Positions 9,394-18,716 of a stretch of DNA of 64,000 bases are shown here, one piece after another. Each line of letters opens with the position of its first letter. Within the stretch, counting starts at the first letter, position 1. Source of the DNA: Bradyrhizobium sp. (lineage in GTDB: Bacteria; Pseudomonadota; Alphaproteobacteria; Rhizobiales; Xanthobacteraceae); contig NZ_JACRMG010000034.1 in the NCBI RefSeq assembly GCF_016219575.1, positions 1 to 64,000 on the forward strand. The letters run 5' to 3'. Below the pieces are notes generated by a model. It made no database searches and was not told where the DNA came from. It saw nothing but the letters and a program-made list of their open reading frames with translations. A program made the translations under genes and the position numbers.

Positions 9394-11199
9394 CTAGCGT
9401 CCGGCGGCGTAGCCCTGCATGCCCCGCGGATTGGCGGCGGCGCGGCGGCGGGGACCGACCCTGGAGGCGGCGGTGAGGCGGCCTTCCGACCAGTCCGGGC
9501 CGGTCTCGACGATGTGGCCGCGCCGTGTCAGCTCGTCGACGGTTGCCCTGGGCACGCGGTTCTCGACCACCAGCACGCCCGGCCGCGCTGTACGCGGCCA
9601 GAACGAGATCGGGAAATGCTCGGAGTGCCATGCCGGCGCATCGATCGCCTCCTGCAGATTCAGCTTGGCGTGGACGTGGCGCAGGAAGAACTGCGTGATC
9701 CACTGGTCCTGCTGGTCGCCGCCGGGCGAGCCCCAGGCCAGATATGGCTCGCCATCTCGCAGCGCCATGGTCGGCGAAAGCGTGGTGCGCGGGCGCTTGC
9801 CCGGCGCGAGCGAGGCGGGATGATTTTCCTCCAGCCAGAACATCTGCGCCCGGCTGCCGAGGCAGAAGCCGATTTCGGGAATGACCGGCGAGGATTGTAG
9901 CCAGCCGCCCGAGGGCGTGGCCGAAACCATGTTGCCGGCCTGGTCGATGATGTCGAAATGCACGGTGTCGCCGCGCACCTCGCCGAATCGGCCGACCGTG
10001 GGTTCGCCCGCGCCCATGGCGCCGACCGCCTCGCGATGGCCCTCGGCACGGCGCAGTTTCACGACCGCACCAAAGCCTTCGACCGAGCCGGGGACGAAAT
10101 CGAGCGAAGCCTTGTCCCTCGAGATCAGCTTGCGCCGTTCGTCGTTGTAGGCATCCGACAGCAGCGTCGCGATCGGGATGTCGTTGAACTTGGGGTCGCC
10201 GTAGAATTTTTCGCGATCGGCGTAAGCGAGCTTGGCGCATTCGACCTGGAGGTGGATGAAGTCAGGACCGGTCGGATCGAGCCCGTCGAGGTCGAAGCCT
10301 TTGAGCAGCGCCAGCTGCTGCAGCATCACCGGACCCTGGCTCCAGACGCCGGCCTTGCACACGGTGTAGCGGTCGTAGTCGTAGGTCAGCGGCGCCTCGA
10401 CGGTCGGCTCCCACCGCGCCATGTCGTCGGCCGAGAGCACGCCGCGATGCGGCGAGCCGGAGACGTCCATCACGTCCTGGGTGTGGCAGAATCTGTCGAC
10501 CGCTTCGGCCACAAAGCCCTGCGACCACGCTTTTCGCGCGCGCTCGATCTGGGCGACGCGATCGCCCCCCGCGCTCTCGGCTTCGCGAAGGATGCGGGCG
10601 TAAGTCTCGGAAAGGCGCTTGTTGGTGAAGATGGTGCCCGGGCGGGGCACTTCACCGTTCGGCAAATAGACGGCCGCGGATGTCGGCCAATACTTGCGGA
10701 AGAGCTGCTCGACCGTCTGGATCGTCGCCGACGCGCGCTCGACCAGCGGATAGCCGTTGGCGGCATAGCTGATCGCGGGTTCCAGCACGTCGCGCAGCTT
10801 CAGCGTGCCATAGTCGCGCAGCAGCAACATCCAGGACTCGAACGTGCCGGGGACGCATGCCGCCAGCAACCCGGTGCCGGGCACCATGTCGAGGCCCTCG
10901 CTGCGATAATGCGCAATCGTCGCCCTGGCCGGCGCCGGGCCCTGGCCGCAGATCACCTCGGTCCTGCCGCGCTTCACGTCGTGCACTATGATCGGCACGT
11001 CGCCGCCGGGGCCGTTGAGATGCGGCTCGACCACCTGAAGCGTGAAGGCAGTGGCTACGCCGGCATCGAAGGCGTTGCCGCCCTTCTCGAGGGCGGCCAT
11101 CCCGACCGCCGTCGCGATCCAGTGCGTCGAGGTGACGACACCGAACATGCCCTCGATCTCGGGCCGGGTCGTGAACGGATCGGGATTGATATTGCCCAT
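9394..11199 (-). CDS. Gamma-glutamyltransferase family protein (YwrD-like divergent type)
   Basis: FGVVTSTHWIATAVGMAALEKGGNAFDAGVATAFTLQVVEPHLNGPGGD; GDTVHFDIIDQAGNMVSATPSGGW; C-terminal GSPGGDQQDQW. Start at MGNINPDPF. Confidence 0.88.
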   Translation of the reverse strand: MGNINPDPFTTRPEIEGMFGVVTSTHWIATAVGMAALEKGGNAFDAGVATAFTLQVVEPHLNGPGGDVPIIVHDVKRGRTEVICGQGPAPARATIAHYRSEGLDMVPGTGLLAACVPGTFESWMLLLRDYGTLKLRDVLEPAISYAANGYPLVERASATIQTVEQLFRKYWPTSAAVYLPNGEVPRPGTIFTNKRLSETYARILREAESAGGDRVAQIERARKAWSQGFVAEAVDRFCHTQDVMDVSGSPHRGVLSADDMARWEPTVEAPLTYDYDRYTVCKAGVWSQGPVMLQQLALLKGFDLDGLDPTGPDFIHLQVECAKLAYADREKFYGDPKFNDIPIATLLSDAYNDERRKLISRDKASLDFVPGSVEGFGAVVKLRRAEGHREAVGAMGAGEPTVGRFGEVRGDTVHFDIIDQAGNMVSATPSGGWLQSSPVIPEIGFCLGSRAQMFWLEENHPASLAPGKRPRTTLSPTMALRDGEPYLAWGSPGGDQQDQWITQFFLRHVHAKLNLQEAIDAPAWHSEHFPISFWPRTARPGVLVVENRVPRATVDELTRRGHIVETGPDWSEGRLTAASRVGPRRRAAANPRGMQGYAAGR

Positions 11200-11289
11200 G
11201 GGAATGGACCCCTTGTTATTGGCCGCGGCAGGCGATGCGCAATTGAGCACAGGCGGGGCGGGCTGCCAACGGGCAGGCCACTCCAGATA

Positions 11290-12273
11290 TCAGGCCGGCG
11301 CGGGGGCGGTGTTGACGGCGTGGCAGGCCACGCCATCGATCAACAAGGGCGCCTCCCGCCGGCAGAGGTCGAAGGCGATGGGACAGCGCGGGTTGAAGGC
11401 GCAGCCGGGCGGCGGATCGATCGGGTTGGGAATCTCGCCCTTCACCGGGATGCGCTGGCGGCCGGACATGGCGAGGTCCGGAACCGCGCCGAGCAGCATC
11501 TTGGTGTAGGGCATGCACGGGTTCGCGAACAGTTGGCGCCCCTCGGCGATCTCGACAATGCGGCCGAGATACATCACGCCGATCCGGGTCGCCATGTGGC
11601 GGACCACGGCGAGGTTGTGGCTGATGAAGAGATAGGTGAGGCCGAACTTGTCCTGCAGGTCGCGCATCAGATTGAGGATCTGCGCCTGCACCGACACATC
11701 CAGCGCCGAGGTCGGCTCGTCGCAGACGATGAACTCGGCGTTGGAGGCAAGCGCGCGCGCGATTGCGATGCGTTGGCGTTGGCCGCCGGAAAATTCGTGC
11801 GGATATTTCAGGCCGTCGTCGGGGTGCAGGCCAACCAGTCCGAGCAACTCACCGACGCGCGCCCTGATGTCACGCTCGCCCTGGATCAGGTCGAAGGCGC
11901 GGATCGGCTCGGAGACGATGGCGTCGACCCGAAAGCGCGGATTGAGGCTCGCATAGGGATCCTGAAAGATCATCTGGATGCGGCGGCGCAGCTTCTGCCG
12001 CACCTGTGTCTGCTTCGGATCGGTCATCGACACGCCGTCGATCATGACTTGGCCAGAGCTCGGCGGCAGAAGGCCCACGACCATGCGGGCCACCGTGGTC
12101 TTGCCCGAGCCGGACTCGCCGACCAGGGCGAAGGTCTCGCCGCGCTTGATGTCGAAAGTGACGCCATCGACGGCCTTGAGGAATTCGAGATGGCCGCCTT
12201 CCAGCACGCGGTTGAGCCACGGCTTGGAGACGTCGAAGACGCGGCGCAGGTTTGTCACATCGACGTAGCTCAT
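11290..12273 (-). CDS. Dipeptide/oligopeptide ABC transporter ATP-binding protein (DppF-like)
   Basis: GESGSGKTTVARMVVG Walker A; EFSGGQRQRIAIARAL signature; C-terminal oligopeptide-type extension. Start MSYVDVTNLRRVF. Confidence 0.92.
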   Translation of the reverse strand: MSYVDVTNLRRVFDVSKPWLNRVLEGGHLEFLKAVDGVTFDIKRGETFALVGESGSGKTTVARMVVGLLPPSSGQVMIDGVSMTDPKQTQVRQKLRRRIQMIFQDPYASLNPRFRVDAIVSEPIRAFDLIQGERDIRARVGELLGLVGLHPDDGLKYPHEFSGGQRQRIAIARALASNAEFIVCDEPTSALDVSVQAQILNLMRDLQDKFGLTYLFISHNLAVVRHMATRIGVMYLGRIVEIAEGRQLFANPCMPYTKMLLGAVPDLAMSGRQRIPVKGEIPNPIDPPPGCAFNPRCPIAFDLCRREAPLLIDGVACHAVNTAPAPA

Positions 12274-13256
12274 GCAGCGCTGTCCCTGGTCGAGGCGTCG
12301 AAGAGATGGCAGGCGACCGATTGCGAGCCGTGCCGGATCGGTTCGGGCCGTTCGACGCGGCAGCGGTCGAAGGCGAGGCCGCAGCGCGGGTTGAAGGAGC
12401 AGCCGGGCGGAATTGCCGACAGCCGCGGCATCGAGCCGGGGATCTGCACCAGCCGCTTGTCCTCGCCCGCAAGCGTCGGGATCGCGCCCATCAGGCCCTT
12501 GGCGTAGGGATGCAGGGGATTGCGCACGACGTCCTGCACCGGACCGATCTCGGCGATGCGGCCGGAATACATCACCGCGACGCGATCGGAGGTCTCCGCG
12601 ATTACGCCCATGTCGTGGGTCACCAGCATCACGGCCGTGCCGTGATCGCGGCCGAGCCGCTTGATCAGCGAGATGATCTGCGCCTGCACCGACACGTCGA
12701 GGGCGGTGGTCGGCTCGTCGGCGATGATCAGCTCCGGCTCGGCGCAGATTGCCAGCGCAATGACGACGCGCTGGCGCATGCCGCCGGAAAATTCGTGCGG
12801 ATAGGCGTCGATGCGCTTCTCGGGAGCGGGGATGCCGACCTCGGCCAGCAGATCGATGGCGCGCTTGCGGGCGGCCTGTTCCGACAGGTTCAGATGGGTA
12901 CGGATGGTCTCGATGATCTGCTCGCCGACCCGGTACAGCGGATTGAGGCTGGTCAGCGGATCCTGGAAGATCATGCCGATGCGCTTTCCGCGGATGCGGC
13001 GCATCTCTTCCGGCGGCAGATTGTCGATCCGCGAGCCCGATAGCAGGATTTCGCCGCCCGCGATGCGGCCGGGCGGATCGATCAGCCCGATCGCGGCCAG
13101 ACCGGTGACGGACTTGCCGGCGCCGGATTCGCCGACCACGCCCAGCACCTCGCCCTTGGCGATGTCGAAGGAGACGTCGTCGATGGCGCGCAGCGCGCCG
13201 CGGCGGGTGACGAACTCCACCTGCAGGCTGCGCACGGAAAGGACGGGAACGGTCAT
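12270..13256 (-). CDS. Dipeptide/oligopeptide ABC transporter ATP-binding protein (DppD-like)
   Basis: GESGAGKSVTGLAAIGL Walker A; EFSGGMRQRVVIALAI. Start MTVPVLSVRSLQVEF; overlaps neighbouring genes by 4 nt. Confidence 0.92.
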   Translation of the reverse strand: MTVPVLSVRSLQVEFVTRRGALRAIDDVSFDIAKGEVLGVVGESGAGKSVTGLAAIGLIDPPGRIAGGEILLSGSRIDNLPPEEMRRIRGKRIGMIFQDPLTSLNPLYRVGEQIIETIRTHLNLSEQAARKRAIDLLAEVGIPAPEKRIDAYPHEFSGGMRQRVVIALAICAEPELIIADEPTTALDVSVQAQIISLIKRLGRDHGTAVMLVTHDMGVIAETSDRVAVMYSGRIAEIGPVQDVVRNPLHPYAKGLMGAIPTLAGEDKRLVQIPGSMPRLSAIPPGCSFNPRCGLAFDRCRVERPEPIRHGSQSVACHLFDASTRDSAA

Positions 13257-14224
13257 CGCAGTTTCGGATTGAGGGCGTCGCGCAGCCAGTCGCCGAGCAG
13301 GTTGATGGAGAGAATGAGCCCGGCGAGCGCAATGCCGGGGAAGGCGACGATCCACCACTCGCCGGCGAACAGATAGTTGTTGCCGATGCGGATCAGCGTG
13401 CCGAGCGAGGGCATGGTCTCGGGCATGCCGGCGCCGAGGAACGACAGCGTCGCCTCGGTCAGGATGGCGAGCGCGAGATTGATGGTCGCGATGACGAGCA
13501 CCGGCCCCATCGCATTGGGCAGCACATGGCGCAGCATGATCGCGGGCGCCGGCAATCCGATCAATTGCGCAGCGGCGACATAGTCCTTGCCCTTCTCGAC
13601 CATCACCGAGCCGCGTACGGTGCGGGCATATTGCACCCAGAAACTCAGTCCGATCGCCAGCACCAGCACGGCAAGCATGCTCATGGCATCGAGCCTGTTG
13701 CCGAACATGGACTTGGCGATGCCGTTGACCATGAGCGCGATCAGGATGGCCGGGAAGGTGAGCTGCACGTCGGCGATCCGCATGATCACGCTGTCGACGG
13801 CGCCGCCGACATAACCTGCGATCAGCCCGAGCGTGATGCCGAGCGTGGCCGCGAGCAGCATGCCGAGCACGCCGACCGTGAGCGAAATGCGCAGGCCATA
13901 GAGGATGGCGGAAAGCACGTCGCGGCCCTGCTCGTCGGTGCCGAGCAGGAACGGGCTCTGCCCGTCGGCGGTCCATAGCGGCGAGATGCGCGAATTCATC
14001 AGCTGCAGCTGCGCCGGATCGAACGGATTCTGCACCGCAAGCACCGAAGCGAAGATCGCGAGCAGGAAGAACAGGAGGGTGATGACGGCCGCGACCATCG
14101 TCATCCGCGAGCGGCGGAAGGAATAGAAGATGTCGCTGTCGAGTGCACGGTGGAACCAGCCGATGCCCTGGGCCTTGCGGGGCGCAGCGGCCTCAGTTGG
14201 GCGGGGGACGGCGGCGTCGGTCAT
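13253..14224 (-). CDS. ABC transporter permease (DppC-like)
   Basis: TM-rich; LLGTDEQGRDVLSAILYGLRISLTVGVLG; EAA-loop region. Confidence 0.92.
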   Translation of the reverse strand: MTDAAVPRPTEAAAPRKAQGIGWFHRALDSDIFYSFRRSRMTMVAAVITLLFFLLAIFASVLAVQNPFDPAQLQLMNSRISPLWTADGQSPFLLGTDEQGRDVLSAILYGLRISLTVGVLGMLLAATLGITLGLIAGYVGGAVDSVIMRIADVQLTFPAILIALMVNGIAKSMFGNRLDAMSMLAVLVLAIGLSFWVQYARTVRGSVMVEKGKDYVAAAQLIGLPAPAIMLRHVLPNAMGPVLVIATINLALAILTEATLSFLGAGMPETMPSLGTLIRIGNNYLFAGEWWIVAFPGIALAGLILSINLLGDWLRDALNPKLR

Positions 14225-14237
14225 GCAGCGGCCCCGC

Positions 14238-15218
14238 TCAGTGTGCACGGCCGACGGTCGAGCGCAGGCGCGGATCGACGACGGTGTAGAGGATGTCGAC
14301 TACCAGGTTGATGGTGACGAAGATCAGCGACACCATCAGCAGGTACGCTGCCATGATCGGGATATCCACATTCTGCACTGCCTGCACGAACATCAGCCCC
14401 ATGCCGGGCCACTGGAACACGGTCTCGGTGATGATCGCAAATGCAATAACCGAGCCAAACTGCAGGCCGACAACGGTGATGACGGGCACCAGCGTGTTCT
14501 TCAGCGCGTGGCCGAAATGGATGGCGCGCGTGGTCAAGCCGCGGGCGCGGGCGAAGCGGATGTAGTCGGTGCGCAGCACCTCCAGCATTTCCGCCCGCAC
14601 CAGCCGCATGATCAGCGTCATCTGGAACAGGCCGAGCGTGATCGACGGCATGATGATCGCTTTCAGCCCGGAGACGGTGAGGAGCCCCGTGCTCCACCAG
14701 CCGAACTTCACGACCTCGCCGCGGCCGAACGAGGGCAGCCATCCCAGCGTCACCGCAAACAGGTAGATCAGCAGGATGCCGATCAGGAAGGTCGGCAGCG
14801 ATATCCCGATCAGCGACACCGCCTGGAAGACTTTCGCAAGCCAGGTGTCGCGCCTGAGCGCGGTGTAGACGCCCATCAGGATGCCGAACACCATGGCGAA
14901 GATGGTGGCGCAGGTGGCGAGCTCCAGTGTCGCGGGCATGCGCTCCATCAGCAGGGTCGAGACCGGCTGGCGGAACTGGTAGGAGATGCCGAACTTGAAC
15001 TGCGCCGCATTGGCGAAATAGCGGGCGAACTGCACCATCACGGGGTCGTCGAGGCCGAGCGACTTGCGAACCTGTTCGCGCTCGGCGGCCGGCGTGTCGA
15101 GCGAGACCATCTGGTTTACCGGATCGCCCGCAAAGCGGAACATCGAGAACGCGATGACCCCTACAGCCAGCATGACGCCGATGGCCTGCAGGGCGCGGCG
15201 AAGCGTGAAAGCGAGCAT
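14238..15218 (-). CDS. ABC transporter permease (DppB-like)
   Basis: MLAFTLRRALQAIGVMLAVGVIAFSMFRFAGDPVNQM...; typical DppB. Confidence 0.92.
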   Translation of the reverse strand: MLAFTLRRALQAIGVMLAVGVIAFSMFRFAGDPVNQMVSLDTPAAEREQVRKSLGLDDPVMVQFARYFANAAQFKFGISYQFRQPVSTLLMERMPATLELATCATIFAMVFGILMGVYTALRRDTWLAKVFQAVSLIGISLPTFLIGILLIYLFAVTLGWLPSFGRGEVVKFGWWSTGLLTVSGLKAIIMPSITLGLFQMTLIMRLVRAEMLEVLRTDYIRFARARGLTTRAIHFGHALKNTLVPVITVVGLQFGSVIAFAIITETVFQWPGMGLMFVQAVQNVDIPIMAAYLLMVSLIFVTINLVVDILYTVVDPRLRSTVGRAH

Positions 15219-15272
15219 GTTATTCTTTCACCTTCTTGGTGCGGTCGGCATCGCAGTCGGCCGGAAAACGAA

Positions 15273-15302
15273 GGGTCCCGGAAGCGAGAGGCTCCGGGAC
15301 CC
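15273..15302 (-). terminator. Strong hairpin between substrate-binding protein and permease genes (attenuator candidate)
   Basis: GGGTCCCGGA-N10-TCCGGGACCC, perfect 10-bp stem; T-rich tract follows on the minus strand. Confidence 0.6.
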
Positions 15303-15314
15303 TGTTGAGCTATC

Positions 15315-16910
15315 CTATTCCCCCATCCTTGCCCAGTAGAGCAGGACCTGGTTGTCGGCGCGCTGCACCAGTTTCACTTTCTTCGAGACGCCCCACGCAA
15401 GCGCCTGCTGGTGCAGCGGGATATAGCCGTAATCCTTCTGCTGGATTTCGAACGCCTGCTTGATCATCTGATCGCGCTTGGCGGTATCGGCTTCAACGAG
15501 GATCTTGTCCGTGAGCTCGTCGAGCTTCTTGTTGCAGTAGCCGCCGAGATTGGCTTCGCCGCGCGCAACCTTGGGATCGTCGCGGCAGCCCATGATGTCA
15601 TAGAGCACGTTATGGGCGTCCGAGGTGCCCGGCGTCCAGCCGAGCAGGTAGAACGAGGTCTGGTAGCCGCCGGCCTTCAGGACCTTGGCGAAATACTGCT
15701 GCTTCGGCTGCGCCAGCAGGTTTGCCTTGATGCCGATGCGGGCGAGCATGCCGACGACGGCCTGGCAGATCGCGGCGTCGTTGACGTAGCGGTCGTTCGG
15801 GCAATCCATGGTGACTTCGAAGCCATCGGGATAACCCGCCTCGGTCAGCAGTTTCTTGGCGCCGTCGGGATCGAATTTCGGCCGCGCGAAATCCTTGGAG
15901 AGGGCGAAGAGCTGCGGGGCGATCATCAGTGCCGACGGCGTCGAAAGGCCGCGCATCACGCGGGTCTTGATCAGCTCGACGTCGACAGCCTTGAAGAAGG
16001 CCTCGCGGACCCGGACGTCCTTGAAAGGATTCTTGCCCTTGACGCTGGAATAGAGCAGTTCGTCGCGCACCTGGTCCATGCTCAGGAAGATGGTGCGGAT
16101 CTCCGGGCCTTTCAGCACCTGGGCGTTCGGGCTCGAATCGACGCGCGCAATGTCCTGCAGCGGGACCGGCTCGATGACGTCGACCTCACCGGACAGCAGG
16201 GCCGCCACGCGCGTGGCGTCCGAACTGATCGGCGTGAACACGATTTCCTTCAGATTGTGCTCGGGCTTGCGCCACCAGTTCGCGTTCGCCTTGAACACGG
16301 TCTTCACGCCGGGCTGGTGGCTCTCGATGGTGAAGGGACCAGTGCCGTTCGCGTTGAGGGAAGCGAAGCTCGGCGTGGTCGCCGCCTGCGGCGTCGGGGC
16401 CGCCGCGTTGTTTGCCTCGGCCCACTCCTTGTCCATGATGTACCAGGTATCCCATTGCGAATTCAGAATGGGATTGGGCGAGGTCAGGATGAAATCGACG
16501 GTGTGGTCGTCGATCTTGACGACCTTGGCATCCTTGGCGATGCGGGTCGTCAGGTTGGAGCCGGTGGCGCGAACGCGGTCGGCGGAGAACACCACGTCGT
16601 CGGCGGTGAAGGGATTGCCGTTGTGGAATTTGACGCCCTTGCGCAGATAAAAGCGCCAGCGGGTTGGTTCCGGCGTTTCCCAACGTTCGGCAAGTCCGGG
16701 AATGATCTTGAGATCCTTGTCGCGCGCGATCAGGCCCTCATAGACGTGGCCGAGATGCGCATGCGTGGTGGATTCATTGAGCGTATAGGGATCGAGCGAC
16801 TTGAGGTCGCCCTGATTGGCGTAGCGCAATGTCTGGCCCGACGCCGGCATGGTCGCGAAGGCGACGGTGGAAAGGATGGCCGCTGCACGCAGCGCATGAC
16901 GTACCGACAT
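15315..16910 (-). CDS. ABC transporter substrate-binding protein (DppA/SBP family 5)
   Basis: 531 aa with signal peptide; LRYANQGDLKSLDPYTLNESTTHAHLGHVYEGLIARD; typical SBP_bac_5. Confidence 0.93.
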   Translation of the reverse strand: MSVRHALRAAAILSTVAFATMPASGQTLRYANQGDLKSLDPYTLNESTTHAHLGHVYEGLIARDKDLKIIPGLAERWETPEPTRWRFYLRKGVKFHNGNPFTADDVVFSADRVRATGSNLTTRIAKDAKVVKIDDHTVDFILTSPNPILNSQWDTWYIMDKEWAEANNAAAPTPQAATTPSFASLNANGTGPFTIESHQPGVKTVFKANANWWRKPEHNLKEIVFTPISSDATRVAALLSGEVDVIEPVPLQDIARVDSSPNAQVLKGPEIRTIFLSMDQVRDELLYSSVKGKNPFKDVRVREAFFKAVDVELIKTRVMRGLSTPSALMIAPQLFALSKDFARPKFDPDGAKKLLTEAGYPDGFEVTMDCPNDRYVNDAAICQAVVGMLARIGIKANLLAQPKQQYFAKVLKAGGYQTSFYLLGWTPGTSDAHNVLYDIMGCRDDPKVARGEANLGGYCNKKLDELTDKILVEADTAKRDQMIKQAFEIQQKDYGYIPLHQQALAWGVSKKVKLVQRADNQVLLYWARMGE

Positions 16911-17050
16911 TTTTTATTGCTCTCCCTGAGGACTGCGGCCGATCTGGCGTCGGATCGGCAACCCGTTACCGATCCATGTTGCCAGAGTTTGGGCGCTGCG
17001 CAAGCCGGTTTCGCGAGCGAAAGCAGCCTGGTTTGCGCGGCACTGCCGCA

Positions 17051-18361
17051 ATGTCTAACTTCAGGCAGAAAACGCCTGCGCGTGACATTGAACTTTCGGA
17101 GTGGTGGATGCCGGAACTGAAGGCCGACGTTGTTGTGTTGGGGGCGGGGATGGTCGGCGTCGGTGCCGCCCTGCACCTGCAGCAACGCGGGCGCGACGTC
17201 ATGCTGGTGGACCGGCACAGCGCCGCCGGCGAGGAGACCAGCTACGGCAATGCCGGGCTGATCGAGTGCGCCTCCGTCTTTCCCTATATGTTCCCGCGTG
17301 ATTTCGGGCAGCTGCTGAAATATGCGCTGAACCGGACGCCGCACGTGCACTACCGGCTTGTCGATCTGCCGGAGTTCCTGCCGTGGCTGCTGCGCTATTA
17401 TCTTGCGTCTTCGCCGGAGCGCGCGATGAAGAGCGCGATGGCCGAGCTGCCGCTGATCCGCCGCAGCCTGATCGAGCACGAAGCGTTGATTGCGGAGGCA
17501 GGTGTCCCGGAACTCCTGAAGCGGAACGGCTGGCTGAAGCTGTTTCGCTCCGAGGCCTCGCTTGGCCACGCCGCGCGCGAATTCGAGCGCGCCAGGCAAT
17601 ATGGCGTCGCCGGCGATATCCTCGACGCCAGGGGCATTGCCGCGCTCGAACCCAATCTGAGCGGCGATTTTGCCGGCGCCGTCTTTCTGCCGACACCGGG
17701 CTTCGTCCCCGATCCCGGGGGACTGGCCAAGGCCTATGCTGCGTTGTTCGGACGCAAGGGCGGACGCTTCGTCGTCGGCGATGCGCGCACGCTCGAACAA
17801 TCGGGAGCGCGCTGGCAGCTGTCGACGCAAGAGGGCTCGGTGACGGCGCGCGAGGTCGTGGTGGCGATGGGGCCTTGGTCGGATCAGGTATTCAAGCCGC
17901 TCGGCTATTCCATCCCGCTCAACGTCAAGCGTGGCTATCACCTGCATCTGAAGCCGCGTGGCAATGCCGTGCTCAATCGCTGTGTGCTGGATGCCGACCA
18001 GGGCTTTGTGCTGGCGCCGATGAATCGCGGCATCCGCCTCACTACTCCGGTCGAGTTCGCCAATCGCGATGCGCCGCCGAATTTCGGTCAGGTCGAGCGG
18101 GCGCTGCCCAAGGCCCACAAGCTGTTCCCGCTCGGCGAGCAGGTCGAAGCCAGGCCCTGGAAAGGGGCGCGGCCATGCCTGCCGGACATGTTGCCCGTGA
18201 TCGGCCGGGCGCCCCGCCATCCCGGGTTGTGGTTCAATTTCGGCCACCAGCACCATGGTTTTACGCTGGGACCCGCAACCGGGCGCGTGCTGGCGGAAAT
18301 GATGACCGGGGAGACGCCCTTCGCCGATCCGACGCCCTTTGCCGTGGAACGGTTCGGTTGA
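17051..18361 (+). CDS. FAD-dependent oxidoreductase (DadA/DAO family)
   Basis: ADVVVLGAGMVGVGAALHLQQRGRDVMLVDRHSAAGEETSYGNAGLIE; C-terminal GHQHHGFTLGPATGRVLAEMM. Alternative start at 17108. Confidence 0.88.
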   Translation: MSNFRQKTPARDIELSEWWMPELKADVVVLGAGMVGVGAALHLQQRGRDVMLVDRHSAAGEETSYGNAGLIECASVFPYMFPRDFGQLLKYALNRTPHVHYRLVDLPEFLPWLLRYYLASSPERAMKSAMAELPLIRRSLIEHEALIAEAGVPELLKRNGWLKLFRSEASLGHAAREFERARQYGVAGDILDARGIAALEPNLSGDFAGAVFLPTPGFVPDPGGLAKAYAALFGRKGGRFVVGDARTLEQSGARWQLSTQEGSVTAREVVVAMGPWSDQVFKPLGYSIPLNVKRGYHLHLKPRGNAVLNRCVLDADQGFVLAPMNRGIRLTTPVEFANRDAPPNFGQVERALPKAHKLFPLGEQVEARPWKGARPCLPDMLPVIGRAPRHPGLWFNFGHQHHGFTLGPATGRVLAEMMTGETPFADPTPFAVERFG

Positions 18362-18464
18362 CCATGTCCGGCGACGGCCGCTGCCTGCGGTTCCGGGGCC
18401 GCTTGCGTCGCAATGCCCATCGCGGCGATACTGCGGGCCAAGGCAGACTCGGCTAGGAGCGGAC

Positions 18465-18716
18465 ATGAAGGTTAACATCGAGATCGATTGCACGCCGCTC
18501 GAGGCGCGCCAGTTCTTCGGCTTGCCCGACGTCGTGCCGATGCAGACGGCCGTCATGGACAAGATGCAGCAGCAGCTGATGTCCAACATCGAGAAGGTCT
18601 CGCCGGAATCCCTGATCCAGACCTGGTTCAGTTTCGATCCGAAACTCGTCGAGCGCTTTCAGGACATATTCGTGACGATGGCCGGTCTCGGCGCCCCGAA
18701 GAAGGACAAGAAGTAA
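18465..18716 (+). CDS. Small conserved protein (DUF6489-like, 83 aa)
   Basis: MKVNIEIDCTPLEARQFFGLPDVVPMQTAVMDKMQQQLMSNIEKVSPESLIQTWFSFDPKLVERFQ...; stop overlaps the next start (TAATG). Confidence 0.7.
   Translation: MKVNIEIDCTPLEARQFFGLPDVVPMQTAVMDKMQQQLMSNIEKVSPESLIQTWFSFDPKLVERFQDIFVTMAGLGAPKKDKK

Noticed and set aside
9958-12507. 849-aa plus-strand ORF
   Set aside because: Shadow ORF opposite the GGT-like gene and Dpp ATPase genes; no family resemblance.
11290-13332. 680-aa version of the DppF-like ORF
   Set aside because: The extension is an out-of-frame shadow of the adjacent DppD-like gene; the real start is MSYVDVTNL at 12273.
15411-17120. 569-aa plus-strand ORF
   Set aside because: Antisense to the substrate-binding protein gene.
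16730-18589. 619-aa minus-strand ORF
   Set aside because: Antisense to the FAD oxidoreductase gene.
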